Source: an uncultured Collinsella sp. (GTDB lineage Bacteria > Actinomycetota > Coriobacteriia > Coriobacteriales > Coriobacteriaceae). Taken from it: a DNA stretch of 35,983 nucleotides. The notes under the pieces were generated by a model that saw nothing but the letters and a program-made list of their open reading frames with translations, had not been told where the DNA came from and did no database searches. Made by a program: the position numbers and the translations under genes. Shown here piece by piece: positions 16,168-22,608 of the stretch. The stretch is taken from assembly GCA_900751695.1 (NCBI GenBank), contig CAADSS010000103.1, positions 1-35,983 on the forward strand, given 5' to 3'. How positions within the stretch are numbered: position 1 is the first letter of the stretch; each line of letters opens with the position of its first letter.

Positions 16168-17259
16168 CTACAGTTCAACTTCCAGTTCGGCTTTGTGCTC
16201 GTAGAGGTAGTCGCGCATGTAGGGGATGGCAAATGAGACCTTGCCGTACGAGGGAGCCTCGATAATCGATTCTCTTAACAGGCGGCTGCGGACGGAACTC
16301 ACCTGTTGAGGCGTTTTGTTTAGGGCATCGGCAACCATGCTGGTCGAGCTCGTCTGCCCCAAAGATGCCATGCTCAGCAGATAAGCGATGCACGTGGGCG
16401 GAATGCGCTGTAGCGCGGGCTCAATCACCATGGCACAGAAGCGTTCGCGTGCCGTTGCAATGCCGCGCTCGGCTTCTTCTTCTCCAATAATCGCTGTATG
16501 TGCGCGTCTTGCCAACTGCCATGTGTAGTATCCAACGAGTTGGATCATGAAAGGATAGCCTTGCGTTGCCTCGGCAAGTTGGCCGGCAATACCTGGCTGC
16601 AACTCCACGCCAGACGCTTCAATGGTTTCCTCGAGGGAATACAACACTTCGGTTACTGCCACAGCCTTCAGGTCAAAGGGGAGGGCGCGGCGCAAAAACG
16701 CAAGTGTCTTTCCGTTGATGATGCTTTCAATCATCGAAGGCAGCCCAGCAAAAACAAAGGCGATATCAAAGTCTTCGCCGATAACCTGCTGAATCGCAAT
16801 GGAGAGCGTTCGGACCTCATCGAGCTCTGCGTCTTGAACCTCGTCGAGAGTGATGAGCAAGCCATTTCCATTCTTGGATATTGTCTGTCTCATGGCGTCG
16901 CGTAGCGATGGGCCGATTCGCTCAATATCTATGCTGCCGATGGATATGCCAGCTACGGTGGGCTCAAATCTGGCGTGTTTGGCCTGGAATTTGGGCTGCA
17001 GCTGTTCGAGAATGCGCTGGCAAAGTCCCTCGGTTGCGACCTCTTTTATGACCGTCCAGCCACGGCTTTGCGCCAAACGTGAGCACTCGTCAAGGAGGAC
17101 CGTCTTGCCCGTTCCACGGACGCCGGCTATGCGCATTAGGCGCCCCGGGGCACCAGGCCCGTTGACGAGGCCCTCATTGAATTCTTCGAGCACATCTTCG
17201 CGGCCGATAATCGTGGGAGGTGTTTTACCTGCTGTGGGCTTAAAAGGGTTTGTTTGCAT
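16168..17259 (-). CDS. AAA-family ATPase with C-terminal helix-turn-helix
   Basis: A 363-residue STAND/Orc-like ATPase. Walker A is GVRGTGKT (46-53), Walker B LLITLDEVQDA (about 132-142), and FVFAGLPSM resembles the sensor-1 strand. A GYPFMIQLVGYYTW segment and a winged-helix-like end (TSSTSMVADALNKTPQQVSSVR) follow, as in the 'archaeal-type' ATPases. The role is unknown; such proteins are often in mobile or defence settings. I start at ATG 17259, preceded by AAAGGTGG; an in-frame GTG lies at 17268. Codon use is less GC-biased than in neighbours, suggesting acquisition. It is a single gene, with a 10-bp tandem array directly upstream and its own terminator. Confidence 0.8.
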   Translation of the reverse strand: MQTNPFKPTAGKTPPTIIGREDVLEEFNEGLVNGPGAPGRLMRIAGVRGTGKTVLLDECSRLAQSRGWTVIKEVATEGLCQRILEQLQPKFQAKHARFEPTVAGISIGSIDIERIGPSLRDAMRQTISKNGNGLLITLDEVQDAELDEVRTLSIAIQQVIGEDFDIAFVFAGLPSMIESIINGKTLAFLRRALPFDLKAVAVTEVLYSLEETIEASGVELQPGIAGQLAEATQGYPFMIQLVGYYTWQLARRAHTAIIGEEEAERGIATARERFCAMVIEPALQRIPPTCIAYLLSMASLGQTSSTSMVADALNKTPQQVSSVRSRLLRESIIEAPSYGKVSFAIPYMRDYLYEHKAELEVEL

Positions 17260-17280
17260 GTGAGCCACCTTTGCTCAAGA

Positions 17281-17350
17281 TATAGCAAGATATAGCAAAG
17301 TATAGCAAGATATAGCAAAGTATAGTGAGATATAGCAACGTATAGCGCTG
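17281..17350. repeat. Seven 10-bp tandem repeats upstream of the ATPase
   Basis: Seven units start with TATAG at exact 10-base steps: TATAGCAAGA, TATAGCAAAG, the same two again, then TATAGTGAGA, TATAGCAACG and TATAGCGCTG. The alternation gives a 20-base higher order. On the minus strand each unit offers a -10-like TATACT or TATATC reading toward the ATPase. One repeat per helical turn would line protein contacts along one DNA face, as iterons or cooperative operators do. The array ends 20 bases before the ATPase start. Confidence 0.85.
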
Positions 17351-17372
17351 TTTGCGGGTTCTTACGGTGGTA

Positions 17373-18053
17373 CTATTTCCCGAATGCCGCGCGCACAAAG
17401 CGCTGGGCGAACAGCTTATTAGCGATGTTGATGACATGGCCCAAGAACAGCGCCGAGATGGCGGTGGTCACGCCAAAGCCGCCCAGGTTGTGCATGAGCG
17501 CGAGCGACAGAACGAGAGACACGGCGACATGCGAGCAGTCGAACACGACTTTTACGTCGCCAAAGCGGCGTTTAATCTTTTCGGCAATGACCTGCACCAG
17601 GCCGTCGGGCGCGTTGGGGACAACACCCATGTTGACGACGAGACTTACGCCAAATGCAGTGACAGCGAGGGAGAGCAGCATGGTCTCAACCTGTATGGGG
17701 AGTGCTGCGGGATGCAGCGGGTTGACCGCCATGAAGAAGTCGGTGAAGCCGCCGATGAGCGTTGAGAAGCACAGCTCGAGCAGGATGCGCGGCTGGAACT
17801 CGCGTCGCAAGATGGTGAATTGTGCCACGATGTAGGCGACATAGGTAGCAGTGATCCAAAAGCCGAGCGTCTTGCCCGTGAGCATGGATAGGGTTGTGGC
17901 AAAGCACGTGAGCGCGGCGACGCCCAGGCCAGATGCCGTCTGGAGACTCATGCCGAGTGCCAGTACTGCAACGCCCGCCAGATACATCAGCATCCTGATG
18001 ACGGTATGGAACCAATCGATCTTCTCGCCATTCATGATGATGAGCGGTCGCAT
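17373..18053 (-). CDS. YczE/YyaS/YitT-like integral membrane protein
   Basis: A 226-residue membrane protein with five to six predicted helices and short basic loops (KIKRRFGD). GMSLQTASGLGVAALTCFA near the start and NMGVVPNAPDGLVQVIAEKI in the middle are typical of the YczE/YyaS/YitT group, whose function is not established. AAAGGA lies ahead of the ATG. What marks it out is its control region: it shares with kdgK a promoter/operator design and a 5' hairpin, and with kdgA a second structured leader, so it is expressed with KDG metabolism. Transport or export of a sugar acid or pathway by-product is a reasonable guess, not shown by the sequence. Confidence 0.75.
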   Translation of the reverse strand: MRPLIIMNGEKIDWFHTVIRMLMYLAGVAVLALGMSLQTASGLGVAALTCFATTLSMLTGKTLGFWITATYVAYIVAQFTILRREFQPRILLELCFSTLIGGFTDFFMAVNPLHPAALPIQVETMLLSLAVTAFGVSLVVNMGVVPNAPDGLVQVIAEKIKRRFGDVKVVFDCSHVAVSLVLSLALMHNLGGFGVTTAISALFLGHVINIANKLFAQRFVRAAFGK

Positions 18054-18080
18054 GTTGCTACCCGTCCTTTCGGTTGTGTG

Positions 18081-18211
18081 AAAAAACTGACCCGGACCGG
18101 CAAAAGAGGGTTATCGGAGGCACTGCTGTTAAAGCAGAAAAGCCGGCCCCACGGTCAGTTGTCTAGGAAGTGTCTCGCTGTGCCGGAATGGGACTGAAGG
18201 GCCAGAGAGAC
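18081..18211 (-). promoter_or_regulatory. Structured leader RNA, copy A, with U-tailed terminator
   Basis: Reading toward the YczE-like gene: a helix (18211-18203 with 18180-18172) encloses a 14-nt block identical to copy B (18183-18196). Then AACTGACC (complement of 18153-18160) pairs with GGTCAGTT (complement of 18085-18092), enclosing a small hairpin and the second conserved block (18109-18127, 19 nt identical to copy B). A T6 run follows the outer stem, making it an intrinsic terminator about 30 bases before the gene. The same strand can alternatively pair with the conserved block at 18193-18197. That is the logic of a riboswitch or attenuator; the ligand is unknown. Confidence 0.6.
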
Positions 18212-18232
18212 GGGAGGAAAGCAAATGACATT

Positions 18233-18290
18233 GCGTGGGCAATAGGATGCCAAGATGGTAGGGTGCGTCTTAGCATCCTATTGCTCACGC
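18233..18290 (-). promoter_or_regulatory. 5' leader stem-loop of the YczE-like transcript
   Basis: An 18-bp stem (18233-18250 with 18273-18290, one G-T pair) carries a 22-base loop that is 20/22 identical to the loop at 23704-23725 ahead of kdgK. The stems differ at six positions, each with the matching change on the other arm. It begins directly after the operator, so it would be near the 5' end of the mRNA. Confidence 0.75.
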
Positions 18291-18295
18291 TCGAC

Positions 18296-18345
18296 GAAAT
18301 CGGTTTCGTTTGAGCCTTAGTATACGCACGGGATTCTATTTGCAA
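18296..18345 (-). promoter_or_regulatory. Promoter and KDG-type operator of the YczE-like gene
   Basis: On the minus strand TTGCAA (18340-18345) and TATACT (18319-18324) are 15 bases apart, followed by the operator GAAACCGATTTC (18296-18307). kdgK has the same boxes, the same 15-base spacing and the same operator at 23749-23812. Occupied, the operator would cover the early transcribed region. Confidence 0.7.
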
Positions 18346-18362
18346 AGAGAAAAACAATAAAA

Positions 18363-18377
18363 AGTGAACGTTCACCT
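18363..18377. promoter_or_regulatory. Third uronate-type operator
   Basis: AGTGAACGTTCACCT matches operators O1 and O2 of uxaC and is a 12-bp perfect palindrome at 18364-18375. It lies between the two divergent promoters, upstream of HIT-gntP and behind the -35 box of the YczE-like gene. Confidence 0.8.
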
Positions 18378-18399
18378 AATCGTAACAACTCGTTGGCTG

Positions 18400-18442
18400 T
18401 ATCATGGCGGTAGTCGATACGAAACCGATTTCGTATCGACTA
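18400..18442 (+). promoter_or_regulatory. HIT-gntP -10 box and 32-bp extended KDG-type operator
   Basis: TATCAT (18400-18405) is a good -10 box with no clear -35. It is followed by a 32-bp palindrome (18411-18442) broken at one pair, with GAAACCGATTTC at its centre. This is the longest operator in the window, covering the expected transcription start. In RNA it would be a strong 5' hairpin. Confidence 0.65.
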
Positions 18443-18540
18443 CGCATGCGTTGTATCTGTCCATTATCTGGTGGTGTAAACGAGGGGTTACACCTGCCGC
18501 AAAAGCGGCATCCATCATTGTCCAGATTGAAAGGATCACC

Positions 18541-18975
18541 ATGGAACAGCATACCGATTGCTCGTACTGCATGTGCGGGACCGACAACACGCTCGTCGAT
18601 GCCTTTGGCATCCCAATGCTTGACCTGCCTGCCAGCAAGCTCATCTTGTTTAAGGAGCAGAGTCATAAGGGCCGCGTAATCGTGGCCTCCAAGCAGCACG
18701 TCGATGACATCTCCTGCATGTCCGAGGAAGACGCCGCCGCCTTTATGGCCGATGTCCGCCACGTCGCGGCAGCGCTGCACAAGGCGTTCAATCCCGACAA
18801 GATTAACTTTGGTGCCTACGGCGACACCATGCATCACCTGCACGTGCATATCGTCCCCAAGTACAAGGACGATCCGTTTGAGTTTGGCGACGTGTTTGCC
18901 ATGAACCCCGGTCGCGTCACGCTCGAGTCGGCTCAGTACGACGAGATCGCCCAGGCAATTGTCGCCAACCTGTAA
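18541..18975 (+). CDS. HIT-domain protein (histidine triad nucleotide-binding)
   Basis: A 144-residue HIT hydrolase with the triad H99-L-H101-V-H103 in MHHLHVHIVPK and an N-terminal CSYCMC that may bind zinc. HIT proteins cleave nucleoside phosphoramidates and dinucleoside polyphosphates. The start is ATG 18541 behind AAAGGATC; the open frame extends upstream only through the operator region. It is 66 bases ahead of the GntP permease with no terminator between, so the two share the doubly controlled promoter. Why a HIT protein belongs to a sugar-acid regulon is not evident; it may be a housekeeping passenger or a phosphate-ester hydrolase specific to the pathway. Confidence 0.9.
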   Translation: MEQHTDCSYCMCGTDNTLVDAFGIPMLDLPASKLILFKEQSHKGRVIVASKQHVDDISCMSEEDAAAFMADVRHVAAALHKAFNPDKINFGAYGDTMHHLHVHIVPKYKDDPFEFGDVFAMNPGRVTLESAQYDEIAQAIVANL

Positions 18976-19041
18976 GCGAGTAAAAGCTGCTATTTCGAAT
19001 AGAAGCACTTGGCTTCATTGCCGGTTAAAAGGAGCTTATCT

Positions 19042-20376
19042 ATGAATGCAGGAGTTGTTTCACTCCTTTGGGTGCTGGTGGGCGTAGTCCTGCTGGTCGC
19101 CATGATCGTTAAGTTTAAAATCAACAGCATCATTGCGCTTATTCTTTCCGCCATTTTTATCGCCCTTGCCGACGGCATCTCTGTGGGCGACCTTGTCACC
19201 ACCATGGAAGATGGACTGGGCGGAACGCTTAAGTCGCTTGCGCTGATCATTATCTTTGGCGCAGCCATCGGAAAACTGATGACCGATTCGGGTGCCTCGC
19301 AGCAGATTGCCGACACTATCGTTGACAAGCTCGGTATTAAGCTGCTGCCTGTTGCGCTTCTGATCATCGGCGTTATCTTTGGTATGAGCATGTTCTACGA
19401 GGTGGCGTTCCTTATCGTTACGCCGCTCGTTATCAGCATCGCCAAAGAGGCCGACATCCCCTATATGCGCCTGATCATCCCGGCTGTTTCTGGTACCACG
19501 ATGGGCCATTCTCTTTTTCCGCCGCAGCCTGGTCCTATGGCGCTGGTGAGTGCCTTTGGTGCCGTGGTTCCGCCGGTCTACATCTTTGGTCTGATCGTCA
19601 CGATTCCGACACTTATCTGCTCTGGTCTTTTGCTGTGCCATTTCATCCCCGGTCTCGATGACATGCCGCTTGGCAATGTTATGAAGCCGGCGGAGCGCAG
19701 GCCCGCGGACGAGCTTCCGCCGTTCTGGCTTTCCATTCTGGTGCCGCTGTTCCCGGCAATCATCATGATTGGGGCTTCGATTATCAAGAACACGGTGGGC
19801 GAGGGTTGCTTTGCATACGATCTTGCCAGCTGCATCGGTAGCGCAGATATCACTATGCTCATCACGATGATTCTTGCCATGGTTGCGTATGGTTATACGC
19901 GCGGCATGGATGGCGGAGAGATCTCTAGCTCTATGTCCGATGCTATCAAGGGCGTCGCGAACGTGCTGCTCGTTATCGGTGCCGGCGGCATCATGAAGCA
20001 GGTCATCATTACTTCTGGCGTTGGCGCGACGCTTGCCGACATGGTGAGCCTCATGCCGGTGTCGCCGCTGATTTTGGCTTGGGTGATCACGGTGGTCCTG
20101 CGCCTGCTCACCGGCCAGGGTACCGTCTCGGCCATCACCGCCGCCGGCGTCGTGGCACCTATGGTTACGCAGTTTGGCATCAACCCGGTGCTTGCAGTAC
20201 TGGTCTGCGCCTGCGCATCCAATACCATCACGCCTATGTATGACGGCGGCTACCTGCTGTTCCAGCAGTCGTTTGGCCTGTCGATGAAGGATACCTATAA
20301 GACATGGGGCCTGTTGGAGCTCGTCAACTCCGTTGTCGGCCTCATCATGGTTCTAATCCTGAGCCTGTTTATCTAG
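19042..20376 (+). CDS. GntP-family sugar-acid permease
   Basis: A 444-residue permease of the gluconate:H+ symporter (GntP) family with 12 or more hydrophobic segments. Recognisable stretches include GAAIGKLMTDSGASQQIA (about 83-100), FYEVAFLIVTPLV, SGTTMGHSLFPPQPGPMAL (about 154) and a C-terminal LTGQGTVSAITAAGV. Family members import gluconate, 2-keto-3-deoxygluconate, fructuronate or similar acids. The start is supported by AAAAGGAGC. Both operator types of this window sit upstream, which points to KDG or a hexuronate-derived acid as substrate. A strong terminator follows. Confidence 0.88.
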   Translation: MNAGVVSLLWVLVGVVLLVAMIVKFKINSIIALILSAIFIALADGISVGDLVTTMEDGLGGTLKSLALIIIFGAAIGKLMTDSGASQQIADTIVDKLGIKLLPVALLIIGVIFGMSMFYEVAFLIVTPLVISIAKEADIPYMRLIIPAVSGTTMGHSLFPPQPGPMALVSAFGAVVPPVYIFGLIVTIPTLICSGLLLCHFIPGLDDMPLGNVMKPAERRPADELPPFWLSILVPLFPAIIMIGASIIKNTVGEGCFAYDLASCIGSADITMLITMILAMVAYGYTRGMDGGEISSSMSDAIKGVANVLLVIGAGGIMKQVIITSGVGATLADMVSLMPVSPLILAWVITVVLRLLTGQGTVSAITAAGVVAPMVTQFGINPVLAVLVCACASNTITPMYDGGYLLFQQSFGLSMKDTYKTWGLLELVNSVVGLIMVLILSLFI

Positions 20377-20412
20377 GCGAGAAACGCATAAGACAAGCGT
20401 GTCTCACCGCAA

Positions 20413-20457
20413 GCCCGCGGACAGTTGCCTATCAAACTGTCCGCGGGCCTTTGCTTT
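20413..20457 (+). terminator. Intrinsic terminator after gntP
   Basis: A perfect 14-bp stem (20413-20426 with 20435-20448), eight-base loop, then CTTTGCTTTTT. Confidence 0.92.
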
Positions 20458-20490
20458 TTATACCAACGGCAGGTCGCACCCGTCCCCCAT

Positions 20491-20561
20491 TAAGTTGCGG
20501 TGGAATAGTTCCTGTTTTTGCTGCTGAAGGCTTTGAGCAGGAACTATTCCACCGCAACTTA
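20491..20561. repeat. Hairpin repeat family, copy 2
   Basis: A perfect 24-bp inverted repeat (20491-20514 with 20538-20561) around a 23-base loop. The outer arm carries AGTTGCGGTGGAATA as in the other two copies; flanking CCCCCAT and GAGGGGG may extend the stem. It lies between the gntP terminator and the GntR gene. Confidence 0.88.
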
Positions 20562-20631
20562 TGAGGGGGCGGGGGATGCGATAGTATTGCATGGTGGTAT
20601 TCGATTAACCGAGGCTTCATCCGAGGGCTTT

Positions 20632-21321
20632 ATGGAACAGCAGTATTATCAGAGCCTGCAAGACCAGGCGTACAACGCATTGCGGTCCAAGATCATCTAT
20701 GCCGAGCTCAAGCCCGGCACGCGCCTTTCGGCGATTGGTCTGGAAAAGGAGACGGGAATCGGACGCACGCCCATTCGCGAGTCCTTTGTGCGCCTGCGTG
20801 AGCAGGAGCTGGTGGAAACGCGTCCCAAAAGCGGTACCTATGTCTCTAAGATCAGCATGGAGCGCGCCGAGAACGCCTGTTTCTTGCGCGAGAAGCTCGA
20901 GAGAAGCGTGCTTATTAAATGCTGTTCGGCCGCCTCGCCCGAGCAAAAGCAGCGGCTCGAGCAGATTCTTGCCGAGTCCGAGTCGCTCGACCATAGCGAG
21001 ACGCGTCGTTTCTTTGACCTGGATAACCTGTTCCATGAGACATGTTTTGAGATTGCCGGTCGTCACATGTTGTGGGATTGGATGAAGAGCATCAACACGC
21101 ATTTTGAGCGATACAACTGGTTGCGTATGGTGTCGCAGGATCTGGATTGGGAGCCGATTCGTCGGCAGCATCGCCGGATTCTCGAGGCCATTAAGAGGGG
21201 CGATACCGATGCAGCGAGCTATCTGGCCGAGACGCACCTGCACCTGATGCCCGAGGAGCAGGGCCCGGTTATCGCCTTGCATCCCGACTATTTTGAGCTG
21301 TCCAAGGACTCGGCCATCTAA
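20632..21321 (+). CDS. GntR-family regulator of the FadR/FCD subgroup
   Basis: A 229-residue regulator. Residues 10-75 form the GntR winged helix (QAYNALRSKIIYAELKPGTR, then LEKETGIGRTPIRESFVRL), and about 85-215 the all-helical FCD effector domain, with Asp and His residues (FFDLDNLFHETCFEIAGR; HRRILEAIKRGD) placed as in metal-binding FCD proteins. UxuR and ExuR of enterobacteria belong to this subgroup, so a uronate-related role is plausible, given its place between gntP and kdgA. No matching palindrome distinct from the LacI operators was found. ATG 20632 is chosen for the domain start; the open frame upstream runs through the hairpin repeat. Confidence 0.85.
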   Translation: MEQQYYQSLQDQAYNALRSKIIYAELKPGTRLSAIGLEKETGIGRTPIRESFVRLREQELVETRPKSGTYVSKISMERAENACFLREKLERSVLIKCCSAASPEQKQRLEQILAESESLDHSETRRFFDLDNLFHETCFEIAGRHMLWDWMKSINTHFERYNWLRMVSQDLDWEPIRRQHRRILEAIKRGDTDAASYLAETHLHLMPEEQGPVIALHPDYFELSKDSAI

Positions 21322-21336
21322 CTCGTCCCCTACATT

Positions 21337-21403
21337 AGTTGCGGTGAAATAGGGATTGTTTTGCGGCTCTGATGGTGTAAGCAGTCCATATTTCACCGCA
21401 AGT
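21337..21403. repeat. Hairpin repeat family, copy 3
   Basis: Arms 21337-21358 and 21382-21403 pair with three mismatches; the outer arm AGTTGCGGTGAAATA equals copy 1. It follows the GntR gene by 15 bases and is preceded by CGTCCCCTACATT, similar to the approach of copy 2. It is the most decayed of the three. Confidence 0.8.
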
Positions 21404-21429
21404 GCGAGGCGCTATTGGGGCACGAAAAG

Positions 21430-21500
21430 GCTGCGGCGTCGCTTGGAGGAAAAGACCGGAAGCAAGGGTCCATTCCTCCAGACGGCGCCGTAGCTGTTTT
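21430..21500 (+). terminator. Long hairpin with T tail after the GntR gene
   Basis: Bases 21430-21451 pair with 21473-21494 over 22 positions with one mismatch; three pairs are G-U only when read on the plus strand. TGTTTT follows. It can serve as terminator of the GntR transcript, although it is much longer than usual. Confidence 0.6.
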
Positions 21501-21557
21501 GGTGGCTTGGCTTTTGTCGAAGTGGCTCAGCTGGTCGTGGTCGCCAACCGAGCAGGA

Positions 21558-21658
21558 AAAGCGGTTCGGGGGCGTGTCGCTTCCGTCACGTTCTATCAGC
21601 ATACAAGACGGTTTCGGTTCTTGTTCGTGACGGAAACGGCGCGCTTCCGAACCGCTTT
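21558..21658 (+). repeat. 33-bp long hairpin of unknown role
   Basis: Bases 21558-21590 pair with 21626-21658 over 33 positions with a single mismatch; four pairs are G-U on the plus strand and would be A-C clashes on the minus strand. The 35-base loop folds further (ACAAGA with TCTTGT). There is no T tail and no ORF. It fits a structured RNA or fold-back element lying in the gap between the GntR gene and kdgA. Confidence 0.65.
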
Positions 21659-21695
21659 AAAAGAAAGGGGGCGAGGTCTAGGGCACGCCCCCTTT
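21656..21695 (-). terminator. Intrinsic terminator after kdgA
   Basis: A perfect 10-bp stem (21664-21673 with 21686-21695) and a minus-strand CTTTT tail (complement of 21656-21663). Confidence 0.85.
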
Positions 21696-21713
21696 CACGA
21701 TAGAGAGCTAAAC

Positions 21714-22355
21714 CTAGCCGCGGACCTTCTTGACGACGTCCATGGCCTCGCGGGCAATCTGCTCGACCTTGGAGAAGTCGCCGTCGGCAAACAGGGCCGG
21801 CTTGACCATCCAGGTGCCACCGCAGGCGATGATGGCAGAGGAGCTCAGGTACTCCTCGACGTTGGCGGTGCTCACGCCGCCGGTAGGCATAAAGCGGTGA
21901 CCGACAAACGGAGCGGCGAGGGCCTTGATGGTGTTTAGGCCGCCATACTGGGACGCGGGGAAGAACTTGGTGACCTTGAGGCCCAGGTTCTCGGCTGCGG
22001 TGACCTCGGAGGGAGTCACGGTGCCGGGAAGGACGGGCAGGTCGATGTCGATGCAGTGCTTCACGACGTTCTCGTTGTAACCCGGGGAGACGATGAACTT
22101 GGCACCGGCGGCGCGGGCCTGCTCAACCTGCTCGACGGTCAGGACAGTGCCGGCGCCAACGCACATCTCGGGCTCGGCCTCGGCCATGGCGGCGATGCAC
22201 TCGGCGGCGCAGGCGGTGCGGAAGGTGACCTCGGCGGACTTCATGCCGGCTGCCATAAGGGCGTGGGCGAGCGGTGCGGCGTCCTCGACCTCATCGAGCA
22301 CGACGACCGGCACGATGCCCAGGGACTCAAGCGTGGTGTAGAACTGATCGAACAT
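21714..22355 (-). CDS. kdgA: KDPG aldolase (2-keto-3-deoxy-6-phosphogluconate aldolase)
   Basis: A 213-residue class I aldolase, the usual length for Eda/KdgA. It splits KDPG into pyruvate and glyceraldehyde-3-phosphate, the last step of uronate breakdown. The Schiff-base lysine is K130 in VTKFFPAS; E42 in AEVTFRT is the catalytic acid; GAGTVLT (67-73) and SPGYNENV (90-97) are family motifs. I start at ATG 22355, with GAAAGGAAC just upstream; the frame opens further to 22400 without such a site. It follows kdgK in one direction with a 253-base gap that holds a hairpin and structured leader B, so it may be read both from the kdgK promoter and under its own control. Confidence 0.95.
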   Translation of the reverse strand: MFDQFYTTLESLGIVPVVVLDEVEDAAPLAHALMAAGMKSAEVTFRTACAAECIAAMAEAEPEMCVGAGTVLTVEQVEQARAAGAKFIVSPGYNENVVKHCIDIDLPVLPGTVTPSEVTAAENLGLKVTKFFPASQYGGLNTIKALAAPFVGHRFMPTGGVSTANVEEYLSSSAIIACGGTWMVKPALFADGDFSKVEQIAREAMDVVKKVRG

Positions 22356-22404
22356 GATGTTCCTTTCGATGTGAGGCGCGCATGGGCGCGTGATTACCAA
22401 ATGT

Positions 22405-22533
22405 GCTGGTCAGGAGCCGATTTTGGATTGGTTATCGGAGGCACTGCTTGGGGTTCAAGCAATTCCAAAACCGGCTGCTCGACCAGTCATGTAGGGAATG
22501 CCAGACAAAACCGGAATGGGACTGGTGGTTTTG
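22405..22533 (-). promoter_or_regulatory. Structured leader RNA, copy B, ahead of kdgA
   Basis: It shares with copy A the blocks at 22511-22524 (14 nt) and 22430-22448 (19 nt), in the same order and strand. A first helix is CAAAACC with GGTTTTG (22506-22512 with 22527-22533). An outer stem pairs 22406-22411 with 22481-22486 and 22415-22427 with 22464-22476, enclosing a 5-6 bp hairpin (GCTTG with CAAGC) and the conserved strand. Outer and inner helices differ in sequence from copy A but keep pairing. ACTGGT of the first block (22521-22526) can pair with 22482-22487 instead of the outer stem. No T tail follows, so control would be at another level than in copy A. Confidence 0.6.
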
Positions 22534-22554
22534 CCCGACCGGAGGAATCGGGGA

Positions 22555-22594
22555 GCGGGCCGCAGGGGTATGGGATTGGAAAGCTGCGGCCCGC
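22555..22594 (-). other. GC-rich hairpin after kdgK
   Basis: A perfect 11-bp stem (22555-22565 with 22584-22594) around an 18-base loop, 14 bases past the kdgK stop. There is no T run in the direction of transcription, so it probably protects or partially attenuates the kdgK-kdgA message. Confidence 0.6.
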
Positions 22595-22608
22595 GGAATG
22601 GAGACGGA

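Noticed and set aside
17260..17268. GTG start for the ATPase at 17268
   Set aside because: ATG 17259 has AAAGGTGG at proper distance while the GTG has none; it remains a minor alternative.
17281..17350. CRISPR array
   Set aside because: Units are 10 bp with no spacers; this is a tandem repeat.
22430..22460. tRNA-like fragment because of GGTTCAAGC
   Set aside because: No acceptor or anticodon arms can be built, and copy A lacks the T-loop-like bases.
22405..22533. T-box leader
   Set aside because: The conserved T-box sequence AGGGTGGNACCGCG and a specifier stem are not present, and neither downstream gene concerns amino acids or tRNA charging.
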